Shown here piece by piece: positions 1 through 5,759 of a stretch of 5,759 nucleotides of DNA. Every line of letters starts with the position of its first letter. Positions within the stretch are counted from its first letter, which is position 1. The stretch comes from a bacterium. GTDB lineage: Bacteria; Chlamydiota; Chlamydiia; Chlamydiales; SM23-39. The notes beneath the pieces were generated by a model. That model saw only the letters and a program-made list of their open reading frames with translations, searched no databases and was not told the origin of the DNA. The DNA is taken from positions 1 to 5,759 of the forward strand of contig JAKAFF010000102.1 in assembly GCA_021818045.1 (NCBI GenBank). The letters are read 5' to 3'. The position numbers were made by a program, and so were the translations under genes.

Positions 1-2
1 GG

Positions 3-479
3 GTAGCAGCGGGGCTAGCTCCTCGTATTACCCATTGCTTCAAGATGTTGCGTCATAACCCCACACAAGCACTCAAGGGATTCGCGGTGCATTCTCTCAA
101 TCTTTTCGCCCAAGCCTATATTGCATATGATGATGACCGCGCGCTCTTTGCCCCCAAAGAGCCCTTTTCAATCCCATTAGCTCCAAATGAAGCTAAAGAA
201 AATTTCACTGCATTTTGCAAAAATGAACGACCCGAAACAATCGATGCGCTAGCAAAAGGTTTTGCTTCTACGACACTGGAACAGACCCCGCACTTGCAGG
301 CTTTGAACCTCTTGGGTTGCGGCAGCACTCCTTGCACTTGCCAAGATATCAGTAAGCGTTCTCGTAACTTTTCACCGCCTTATCACGCTGACAAAAACAA
401 CGGAACCACTCACCCCTGTTTTAGTCTCGTGCAAGAAGCTACTTCACTGGCTCAGCATGCTCTGCGTTGCAAGCGATGA
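3..479 (+). CDS. Hypothetical protein, 3' part of a gene entering from the left edge
   Basis: I do not recognise this protein. The frame is open from base 3 to a TGA at 477-479, giving 158 visible residues, so the true start probably lies outside the window. An internal ATG at 45 would give 144 residues, but no convincing Shine-Dalgarno precedes it. The first two thirds look like a normal soluble protein, with a segment FAVHSLNLFAQAYIAYDDD that could be an amphipathic helix. The last third is rich in Cys, Ser, Asn and Lys (a C-G-S-T-P-C-T-C cluster, then a polar stretch). There is no transmembrane segment in the visible part. The last 36 bases overlap the 3' end of proC on the other strand, and no terminator hairpin with a T-run is visible between the two genes. 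A fortuitous ORF is possible but less likely, given an open frame of about 477 bases that reaches the window edge. Confidence 0.55.
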   Translation, partial: VAAGLAPRITHCFKMLRHNPTQALKGFAVHSLNLFAQAYIAYDDDRALFAPKEPFSIPLAPNEAKENFTAFCKNERPETIDALAKGFASTTLEQTPHLQALNLLGCGSTPCTCQDISKRSRNFSPPYHADKNNGTTHPCFSLVQEATSLAQHALRCKR

Positions 480-1268
480 AGATCGCCGCGCTGCAGCTGT
501 CACCACTTTTTTGAACATTCCATCTATGTCTAATTGATCCATCACACGAAACCCCGCCTCGGTAGTTCCATTAGGGGTTGCGATTTCCGCAATTAAGGCT
601 TCAGGAAGATGCCCCTTTAAAATAAGACGCGCAGCACCCGCAAATGTTTGAGCTGCCATTTTAAGACCGAGTTCATAGCTTAACCCCTGTGAAACGCCCT
701 CTTGGGCCATCGCCTCAATCAGGCGAAAGACAAACCCAGGACCACTCCCTGCAATGGCGCAAGAAATATCCATCAATGCCTCCGAAACTTCCATCACCTC
801 GCCCATGCAAGAAAATAGCTGCTCTGCTACATCTCGCATCGCAGAAGGGACTTTCGGGCCATATGCCAAAACGCTCATCCCCTCTCCTACAGCCGAGGCT
901 ACATTCGGCATCACCCGAATTAAAGGAACCTCTCCCAAACGCTCTTGGTAACTTTTTAATTGAACGCCTGCCGCCATCGAAATCAAAGGCTTCAATGGCT
1001 CTTTAAGATCTGCCATTTCTTTCAAAAGAGGGGCTAACTGCTGCGGCCTGACCCCAAGGATGACAAGATCGCTTGTCTTGAGGAGGTGGGCAAGACTTGT
1101 CGCTGTGATCCCAAACTCTTGCTCGTTTTTTCGCGCTTTGTCGGGGTCTCTGCGGTGAAAAACAATCTGCGATCTGGAGATGAGTTTGGCCCTGTCGATC
1201 GCCTTGAATAGGACCTGGGCCATCGACCCAAACCCAAGGAAGCCTAAATGGTATTCAGAAATCCTCAT
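444..1268 (-). CDS. proC: Pyrroline-5-carboxylate reductase
   Basis: This cytosolic enzyme reduces 1-pyrroline-5-carboxylate to L-proline with NAD(P)H, the last step of proline synthesis. The protein has 274 residues, the usual family length. An N-terminal Rossmann fold starts with GFLGFGSMA (residues 9-17), the G-x-G-x-M-A dinucleotide loop. Strand and loop signatures follow in the expected order: VILGVRPQ (69-76), SMAAGV (97-102) and RVMPN (118-122). The C-terminal helical dimerisation domain has AGSGPGFVF (173-181) and PNGTTEAG (232-239), matching the family signature around the substrate site. Arg39-Arg40 after the second strand would suit NADPH, which is an inference. The ATG at 1268 leaves only seven residues before the Rossmann strand, so it is the natural start, although it has no good Shine-Dalgarno. 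The gene is divergent from the transporter gene (31-base gap) and its 3' end overlaps the convergent upstream gene. proA and proB are not in this window. Confidence 0.95.
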   Translation of the reverse strand: MRISEYHLGFLGFGSMAQVLFKAIDRAKLISRSQIVFHRRDPDKARKNEQEFGITATSLAHLLKTSDLVILGVRPQQLAPLLKEMADLKEPLKPLISMAAGVQLKSYQERLGEVPLIRVMPNVASAVGEGMSVLAYGPKVPSAMRDVAEQLFSCMGEVMEVSEALMDISCAIAGSGPGFVFRLIEAMAQEGVSQGLSYELGLKMAAQTFAGAARLILKGHLPEALIAEIATPNGTTEAGFRVMDQLDIDGMFKKVVTAAARRSSSLATQSMLSQ

Positions 1269-1306
1269 AATGCTTAAAATAGAGGAAAAAGGAATTTAGT
1301 TGTTAA
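1269..1306 (-). promoter_or_regulatory. Candidate proC promoter in the divergent gap
   Basis: Read on the minus strand, TTAACA (1306-1301) and TATTTT (1281-1276) could act as -35 and -10 elements. The spacing is a loose 19 bases (18 if CTATTT is used). This would place transcription initiation at or within a base or two of the proC ATG at 1268, giving a leaderless or nearly leaderless message. The lack of a Shine-Dalgarno before that ATG fits this. The matches are weak and this is only a candidate. Confidence 0.25.
1281..1302 (+). promoter_or_regulatory. Ribosome binding site and TTG start of the transporter gene
   Basis: AAGGA at 1289-1293 lies six bases before a TTG codon at 1300, and a second purine run AGAGGA sits at 1281-1286. 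The frame is closed by a TAG at 1297-1299, directly before the TTG, so translation cannot begin further upstream in this frame. The next in-frame ATG falls at residue 64, after the first predicted membrane helix and inside the second. The spacing and the position of the closing stop therefore support TTG as the start. Confidence 0.7.
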
Positions 1307-4080
1307 AGGTTTTTCATAAAGCTTTTGGGCTCTATGCAGGCGAGGGGGCTCATGCGCTGCGCTTTGTCCGCCTTGCGATCCTTTGGGCCTTTGGCAGCTC
1401 TTGCCTCGACACGCTGAGCGATGGGCTCTTTTTGGAAAAAATCGGGGCTGAATCGCTCCCCGTTATCTATCTTTCCATCGCCTCAGGGATGATTGGGGTT
1501 TCAACCTTAGTGCTCTATAGCCTACGAATCACAAGCCCCTATCGCATCTTATCCATTGCCTTGGGACTTGGAGCTGCCATCTGCATTGCCACCTCGATCG
1601 TTGCCAACGGCTCGCCTCCTACATGGGTATGGTACGCGATTAAAATTGCCTCTCGAATGTTTTTTTCTGTCATGATCGCCTGCTCTTGGACCTTCACCGA
1701 CCAATACCACGACCTGCAAGAGGCCAAAAGGGTCTACTCCCTCTATAGCGCCGCCTACTTTCTCGGCACGATTATCTCTGGGACTGCAATTAATTTATTG
1801 CTAGATTGGATCGGATTTAGAGGGCTATTGTGGGCAGCTTCAGGATCTATTCTCCTTGCGATGTTTCAGGCGCGCGGCATCGCACACAAAGTCCATGCCG
1901 TTCACGACGATTCAGTGGAGGGCGTTTTCTCGGGGAGCCGCGAATCCTTTTCGTCTGTCGTCCGGCTCATCGTTCGCTCTCGATTTGCAACCACCTTACT
2001 TCTATTAAGCCTCTTTATCCAGTTGATGTGGACGACGACCGAGTTCAACTACATGGAGAGCATGACCAACCACTTTCACAGCGACCCCTCTGGGGGACAA
2101 ATCGCCGAGTTTTTGGGCAAATGCCGAGCTACCATCTCCTCTTGCAACATCTTGGTTGGGATCTTTTTATATGGCAGGTTCGTAAGACGAGCCGGATTGC
2201 AAAACGTAGTTCTTTTCACCCCGCTTTTCTATTTTGCGCTCTACTGCGTTTGGGTCTGGCACGATTCCATGGCTCTTGCAATCTTAGGTCTTGTCGCAGT
2301 CGATGGCGTCTTGTTTACCGTTGAAGACAACTGTTTCAATCTTTTGTCCAACGCGGTTCCCACAAAACTCAAATCGAGAGTGCGCATCATCAACGACTCT
2401 TTTTTTGAACCCATTGGCATGCTTTTGAGCTCTTTATTGCTATTTTGCATCGATTCCGAAAGCAAATGGCTCGGTTTTGCCTTGACCTTGATCGCCTTGA
2501 CCCTCACCTTGGTCATCCGCTCCATCTATTCCCAATCGATCTTAACCACGCTCAAAGAAAATGCGGTCCATTTCGAAAGAACCATCAAAGGTTGGTTTAA
2601 CTCATGGACGCGTCGGGAACAAAAAGAGGCAAAAAAAGATATCCTCGAGGCCCTGCAAAACCCATCGGAAGAGACGCAAGCGCTCGCTGTAACAGCTCTA
2701 TTCCAACTCGGAGAAAATCTCCCCCAAGTCCTACACGTAGCAAAGCGCTTTAGCACACTTTCCAAAATCCGTTTTATACAAGCGCTCGAATCAAGCCCTT
2801 TTCAAAACGATGCGCGCGTCATCGAAATGATCGATTCTTGGACAGATGAGCACGAGTCTTCCGAACTTGCCAAATGGGCCAATTTGTATCTTGCAAAAAG
2901 GGGCCTGCACCACCCCGACCAAGCAGAAGAAGATCTAGATAATCCCGATCTTTTTTCACAAACAGCTGCCATCTTAACTCTCAAAAAATCGCTCGCCAAT
3001 CAATCGCTTGACTATGCGGCGCTCAATCGCACTATTGCTGCAAAAAAACTCGATCTAATGCTCCAGTCCGAACGCATCGACGAAATCAGTATGGGCCTTG
3101 ATATCTTGGGCGAAGAAAACCATGTAGATGCGGCAGAAAGGGCGCTCCCTTTTCTCTCCCATGATGCGACCATCGTCAAAAGAGCTGCTGCCCGCACAGT
3201 TGCGCGTCTTTCTGAAAAAAAATTGGCCCGTATTGCTCCCCGCCTCATCGAAGAGCTGGGAGAGTCTCGCGACAATTTATTTCGCTTGAGCATCTTAGAT
3301 GCACTGGGGAAGATTGCAGATTCTAGCACCACAAAAGAGATCTTGCTTGCAAGCATCCATTTTCGACCCAATGAAAGGCGCAAAACGGAAGAGATCTTGA
3401 TTGGCATGGGCCTTAAAATCGTCCCCATTCTACTCAATCTCACAAAAGACATAGCACTTCCAGAAAGAGCGCGCATTTTGGCGGGTAAAATTTTAGGACG
3501 CCTTGCGCTGCCCCAACTGCAAGCCAACCTCATCGACATTCTCGACATTGAAATTGAAAGGGCCTATTTTTACTTTTATTTTGGCCACACGATTCAAAAG
3601 CAGCACCCGCTCTATGATTTGGAAATGCTGCAAAGCGCCCTCCTCACAGGCTACCAATCGGTCATCGACTTTATCATCCACCTATTAGGAGCCGCAGGCT
3701 CTTTGGAAGACCCTGAACTCCTCGTCCGGGCGCTGCATAGCCGCAATGCAAAAGTGCACTCACACGCCGTAGAAAGTTTGGAAAAAACATGCGACCCACG
3801 CCTTTTTCATTTGATCCTTCCCCTCATCGACGACATGCCGCTTGAAGAGAAGATGGCAGCTTGTCTTCGTTGGCAAGGAGACTATCCCAAATTAAGCCTT
3901 TCAGAGCTATTGACAAAACTTGAACAATCCCCCTCCCTCTTCGACAAAGTGGTCGCTGTCCGCCTGAAGGTCAACCTACAAATGCCTAACTGGAGAGACC
4001 AGTTGCGCGAGCAGATGAAACACTCCGACGAATCTTTCCATCAATTTGCCTATGAGTTACTAGAGGATCCCCACCCATGA
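1300..4080 (+). CDS. NTT/MFS-like membrane transporter with C-terminal HEAT-repeat domain
   Basis: The protein has 926 residues. Residues 22-410 contain about twelve hydrophobic helices (near 22-40, 53-74, 83-102, 110-131, 148-168, 174-190, 228-246, 281-296, 301-320, 323-343, 371-388 and 391-410). The pattern resembles bacterial carriers usually annotated as Npt1/Npt2-like nucleotide transporters or MFS proteins. Landmarks are SDGLFLEKIGAESLPVIY (40-57), EAKRVYSLYSAAYFLGTIISG (141-161), the FLGKCRATISSCNILVGIF segment (271-289) and LKSRVRIINDSFFEPIG (357-373). Residues 440-925 are soluble and almost all helical, with HEAT-type units such as AERALPFLSHDATIVKRAAA (612-631) and LEDPELLVRALHSRNAKVHS (802-821). 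These probably form a cytosolic scaffold. The substrate cannot be deduced, and I could not confirm that canonical ATP/ADP-translocase residues are kept. It starts at TTG and ends in an ATGA overlap with the CNB gene, so the two are likely co-translated. A regulatory or sensory role instead of transport is possible. Confidence 0.85.
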   Translation: MLKVFHKAFGLYAGEGAHALRFVRLAILWAFGSSCLDTLSDGLFLEKIGAESLPVIYLSIASGMIGVSTLVLYSLRITSPYRILSIALGLGAAICIATSIVANGSPPTWVWYAIKIASRMFFSVMIACSWTFTDQYHDLQEAKRVYSLYSAAYFLGTIISGTAINLLLDWIGFRGLLWAASGSILLAMFQARGIAHKVHAVHDDSVEGVFSGSRESFSSVVRLIVRSRFATTLLLLSLFIQLMWTTTEFNYMESMTNHFHSDPSGGQIAEFLGKCRATISSCNILVGIFLYGRFVRRAGLQNVVLFTPLFYFALYCVWVWHDSMALAILGLVAVDGVLFTVEDNCFNLLSNAVPTKLKSRVRIINDSFFEPIGMLLSSLLLFCIDSESKWLGFALTLIALTLTLVIRSIYSQSILTTLKENAVHFERTIKGWFNSWTRREQKEAKKDILEALQNPSEETQALAVTALFQLGENLPQVLHVAKRFSTLSKIRFIQALESSPFQNDARVIEMIDSWTDEHESSELAKWANLYLAKRGLHHPDQAEEDLDNPDLFSQTAAILTLKKSLANQSLDYAALNRTIAAKKLDLMLQSERIDEISMGLDILGEENHVDAAERALPFLSHDATIVKRAAARTVARLSEKKLARIAPRLIEELGESRDNLFRLSILDALGKIADSSTTKEILLASIHFRPNERRKTEEILIGMGLKIVPILLNLTKDIALPERARILAGKILGRLALPQLQANLIDILDIEIERAYFYFYFGHTIQKQHPLYDLEMLQSALLTGYQSVIDFIIHLLGAAGSLEDPELLVRALHSRNAKVHSHAVESLEKTCDPRLFHLILPLIDDMPLEEKMAACLRWQGDYPKLSLSELLTKLEQSPSLFDKVVAVRLKVNLQMPNWRDQLREQMKHSDESFHQFAYELLEDPHP

Positions 4081-4487
4081 AATCGTTGATCGAAAAAGCC
4101 TTTTTTCTCAAAAAAACGCGCCTTTTTAGTGAACTCGACTTAGAGCTGCTACTAGCCATTGCCGAAAAGCTCAACGAAGATGATTACGAAAAAGATGAAA
4201 AGGTCTTTACGCCAGGTCAAGTCGCTAACCGGATCTACCTCATTGCTGAAGGCGCTGTGCTAGTGCATAAAGGATCCAAAACCATCGAACTTCATCCGGG
4301 AGACTACTTTGGCGATGAATCCCTATTTAATGAGCAGCCCCGCTCCTATGCAGTGGTTTGCAAAACAGACGCCCTCTTTTACACCATCTCTCGAAGCCAC
4401 CTTCTTTCAATCATTTCAGAGTGCCCATCGGTTGCAGTAGCGCTTCTGCAATCATACGCTCAGATTTTGCCCTGCAGGCACCCATGA
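4077..4487 (+). CDS. Stand-alone cyclic-nucleotide-binding (CNB/CAP_ED fold) domain protein
   Basis: The protein has 136 residues and is a single domain of the CRP/PKA-regulatory type with no DNA-binding or catalytic part. FSELDLELLLAIAEKL (17-32) is the N-terminal helical lead-in. IYLIAEGAVLVHKGSKTIELHPGDYFGD (53-80) gives the beta-roll strands, including the usual I-x-x-G turn. GDYFGDESLFNEQPRSYAV (75-93) is the phosphate-binding cassette, and the domain closes with helix SRSHLLSIISECPSVAVALL (105-124). In the cassette the Pro-Arg pair is kept (Arg89), while the usual Glu after F-G is Asp80 and the two small residues after Arg are Ser-Tyr. Binding of cAMP or cGMP is therefore uncertain; the ligand may differ or be absent. 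The start ATG at 4077 overlaps the transporter stop (ATGA) and has AGAGGA at 4062-4067. Its stop in turn overlaps the ATG of the HAMP protein. The order suggests it senses a ligand for, or docks on, the HEAT-repeat transporter. Confidence 0.88.
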   Translation: MKSLIEKAFFLKKTRLFSELDLELLLAIAEKLNEDDYEKDEKVFTPGQVANRIYLIAEGAVLVHKGSKTIELHPGDYFGDESLFNEQPRSYAVVCKTDALFYTISRSHLLSIISECPSVAVALLQSYAQILPCRHP

Positions 4488-5461
4488 AAATCCGCACCCG
4501 CCTCATCCTCTTTCTCCTCCCCATCCTCGCCTGCAACATCGCCCTCATATCTAGCATCCTGGCCATGCGCTGGGACGACAAGATGCCGCTGAGCCTTTTT
4601 CTCCTTCTCCTTGCCGCCCTCATTGCTATCGTCTTACTCATCAGCTCAGCTCTTGCAATGGCCAATAAGATCTCTAAACCCATCCAAAAGCTCAACAATT
4701 CAGCACTTGCAATCGCTGCGGGCCAATATGGGGAATCCGTCCATGTCCAAGGCCCCAAAGAGATCGTAGAACTTGCCAATACCCTCAATACCATGAGCGA
4801 GTGCCTCCACGAAAACATCAATCGCCTCAAAGAAAATTCCCTCGTCAGAGAGAGGATGTACGGCGAATACGAATGCGCCATGCTGCTACAACACATGATG
4901 CTTCAAAAAAATATCGACGAGTGCAAATCGGATGCTATCGCAGTCAAGTCGATCACCCTCTTTTCACCAACCCCTCGGGGGCTGCTTCTCGTATTCCCCA
5001 AACAAGAACACTCTCACCTCTTTCAGGTCCATATGGCAGAGGCCGAAGAGGAGGGGTTTGAGGGGATGTACCAACTCCTTACACAATATAAACTCTCCAA
5101 AGAGACCCAATCCTCCCTGCTTTTTGATCGGCGTGCCTCCACCCTCAATATTCAAGGTCCCCTTATCCCATTTATCTGGTCTTTAGAACAAAAAACATTT
5201 TTAGAACCCATCGACTCCCTCACAGTGGATTCTGGGGATTACGTATTCCTTTTTAGCCGGGGGCTGCTTCGGTTTTGCAAAGGACACAAACAAGTAGCAC
5301 AAATCTTAGAAAAAGTACTTAAAGTATTTGCGCCAGACGGCTTAGAGACCACCTCAGCCATGCTCCAAAAAGAGCTCTCCTTCGCAACAAAGCGAAAATC
5401 CTTGGAAGAGGACATCCACCTACTAAGCTTTCAAATCTTAAGCACTGCAATCCCAATTTAA
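4484..5461 (+). CDS. Two-TM HAMP-domain protein with degenerate PP2C/SpoIIE (RsbU-like) C-terminal domain
   Basis: The protein has 325 residues. Two membrane helices (about 5-27 and 35-59) are joined by a very short external loop of about seven residues, so there is no real periplasmic sensor domain. A HAMP linker follows (about 60-112) with its typical Pro66 in ISKPIQKL and a second helix EIVELANTLNTM (93-104). Residues 113-140 form a helical linker ending in EYECAMLLQHMML, much like the segment before RsbU-type phosphatase domains. The rest follows the PP2C/SpoIIE outline: VDSGDYVFLFSRGLLRF (248-264) matches the usual GD-x-x-x-L-Y-T-D-G motif, and LEEDIHLLSFQI (307-318) matches the final DD motif. 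The early G-D-x-x-D and D-x-x-G-x-G motifs are missing, and the Asp of T-D-G is Arg259. Phosphatase activity is therefore unlikely. The ATG at 4484 is chosen because it overlaps the CNB stop (ATGA) and starts right before the first membrane helix. The frame is also open further upstream (an ATG at 4358), but that would duplicate CNB coding sequence. Confidence 0.8.
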   Translation: MKIRTRLILFLLPILACNIALISSILAMRWDDKMPLSLFLLLLAALIAIVLLISSALAMANKISKPIQKLNNSALAIAAGQYGESVHVQGPKEIVELANTLNTMSECLHENINRLKENSLVRERMYGEYECAMLLQHMMLQKNIDECKSDAIAVKSITLFSPTPRGLLLVFPKQEHSHLFQVHMAEAEEEGFEGMYQLLTQYKLSKETQSSLLFDRRASTLNIQGPLIPFIWSLEQKTFLEPIDSLTVDSGDYVFLFSRGLLRFCKGHKQVAQILEKVLKVFAPDGLETTSAMLQKELSFATKRKSLEEDIHLLSFQILSTAIPI

Positions 5462-5467
5462 TTTTTT

Positions 5468-5504
5468 ATTTATCTAAAATAGATAATTTAGTATAATTAC
5501 AGCA
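5468..5504 (+). promoter_or_regulatory. Promoter for the downstream gene
   Basis: TATAAT at 5492-5497 is a perfect -10 box. Seventeen bases upstream, TTTATC (5469-5474) matches the -35 consensus poorly, which suggests help from an activator or a sigma factor tolerant of weak -35 sequences. Initiation would be near 5504, leaving a leader of about 35 bases. The 77-base spacer 5462-5538 has only nine G or C bases, in sharp contrast with the flanking genes, as expected for a real promoter region. Confidence 0.55.
5470..5486. repeat. Perfect inverted repeat, candidate operator
   Basis: TTATCTA and TAGATAA form a perfect 7-base-arm inverted repeat around a central AAA. It ends five bases before a consensus -10 box and covers the place where a -35 element would lie, so it could be a dimeric repressor or activator site. 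It makes a poor terminator because the arms are nearly all A/T and no T-run follows on the plus strand. In such AT-rich DNA, chance is possible. Confidence 0.35.
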
Positions 5505-5524
5505 TAATAAATAAAAAAATTAAA

Positions 5525-5530
5525 AAGGAG
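5525..5530 (+). promoter_or_regulatory. Strong Shine-Dalgarno
   Basis: AAGGAG lies eight bases before the ATG at 5539. It is the best ribosome binding site in the window and fixes that start over the ATG two codons later (5545). Confidence 0.75.
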
Positions 5531-5538
5531 TTATTTTT

Positions 5539-5759
5539 ATGACCATGCCTATCTATTTAAATCTGGATGCAGCTGTGCGCGCATACGAGCAAAATACAGC
5601 TGCATTCTCAGCGCCATATGTTGCTACCCTCATTAAAGTACAAGAGATTGCAAGCCGAATACTCGTGGATGAGCCCTCAGAAGCAAACAGTTCACTTGCG
5701 GCCACATCTGCGGCCTTAGCCACATTGAAAGCCCTCAAGGAAGAGGTACCTACACTTGA
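5539..5759 (+). CDS. Hypothetical protein, N-terminal part, truncated by the right edge
   Basis: I do not recognise this protein. The frame runs from an ATG at 5539 for 73 complete codons and is still open at the last base; the TGA at the very end is out of frame. The visible part begins MTMPIYLNLDAAVRAYEQN and is rich in Ala, Leu, Glu and Ser. It has no signal peptide or membrane segment and looks mainly helical (about residues 9-45 and 50-70). It has its own promoter and strong ribosome binding site after an AT-rich spacer, so it is a new transcription unit and not a continuation of the transporter operon. High expression is likely from the translation signals. An all-helical secreted or structural protein would fit, but nothing in the sequence proves it. 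Confidence 0.7.
   Translation, partial: MTMPIYLNLDAAVRAYEQNTAAFSAPYVATLIKVQEIASRILVDEPSEANSSLAATSAALATLKALKEEVPTL

Noticed and set aside
689..1006. Plus-strand open frames opposite proC
   Set aside because: proC on the minus strand carries all its family motifs across this stretch; the plus-strand translation is Pro/Ser-rich shadow.
1830..2324. Plus-strand open frame of 164 codons in another frame of the transporter gene
   Set aside because: Arg/Ser/Cys/His-rich shadow translation; the membrane-helix frame is clearly the real one.
3012..3548. Minus-strand open frame of 178 codons inside the transporter gene
   Set aside because: Antisense shadow of the HEAT-coding region: Ser/Arg/Met-rich composition, no family motif and no ribosome binding site recognised.
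4358..4483. Longer 5' extension of the HAMP gene from an ATG at 4358
   Set aside because: It would read the CNB gene's coding sequence in another frame. The ATG at 4484 sits in an ATGA overlap and begins just before the first membrane helix.
4411..4896. Minus-strand open frame of 161 codons across the CNB and HAMP genes
   Set aside because: Its Arg/Met/Ala-rich translation is the antisense of membrane and HAMP codons, and the plus-strand genes have clear domains.
5462..5490. Rho-independent terminator after the HAMP gene
   Set aside because: The T-run (5462-5467) comes before the inverted repeat, not after it, and the stem is nearly all A/T. It fits an operator better than a terminator.
5757..5759. 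TGA at the right edge as the stop of the last gene
   Set aside because: The reading frame from the ATG at 5539 places codon boundaries at 5755-5757 and 5758 onward, so this TGA is out of frame and the gene continues.
1..5759. tRNA/rRNA genes, insertion sequences, CRISPR repeats, attachment sites
   Set aside because: No cloverleaf-like segment, transposase motif, regularly spaced repeat or long direct or inverted repeat was seen by reading both strands.

Overview
The window is compact bacterial DNA of moderate GC. Coding sequence is nearly continuous, two adjacent junctions are ATGA stop/start overlaps, and the only clear spacer (5462-5538) is very AT-rich. The core is a membrane carrier of the NTT-like/MFS type with a long HEAT-repeat tail, followed by a cyclic-nucleotide-binding-fold protein and a HAMP protein resembling RsbU. 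This mix suggests an environmental (amoeba-associated) member of the Chlamydiota. That assignment is an inference from gene content; no marker gene (rRNA, ribosomal protein) is present to prove it.

Layout. Positions 3-479 (+) hold the 3' end of an unrecognised gene that enters from the left edge. It converges on proC (444-1268, minus strand), the pyrroline-5-carboxylate reductase of proline synthesis, and the two coding ends overlap by 36 bases. A divergent gap of only 31 bases separates proC from a three-gene plus-strand operon at 1300-5461. Its members are a 926-residue NTT/MFS-like transporter with a HEAT-repeat domain (TTG start), a 136-residue stand-alone cyclic-nucleotide-binding domain (CNB), and a 325-residue two-TM HAMP protein whose C-terminal half looks like a degenerate PP2C/SpoIIE phosphatase. 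A 77-base AT-rich spacer follows, with a perfect TATAAT box and a 7-bp-arm inverted repeat. It leads into a new gene (5539 onward, +) with a strong Shine-Dalgarno that runs off the right edge.

How the genes may work together. proC is ordinary metabolism and probably unrelated to its divergent neighbour. The three-gene operon looks like one functional unit. The transporter carries a cytosolic HEAT scaffold, the CNB domain is made separately but stop/start-coupled to it, and a membrane HAMP protein sits third. In related bacterial proteins, NTT-like, HEAT and CNB domains can occur on one chain, so this locus may be the split form with an added RsbU-derived partner that has lost most phosphatase metal ligands. 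This is the most interesting part of the window. No RNA gene, mobile element or CRISPR array is visible.
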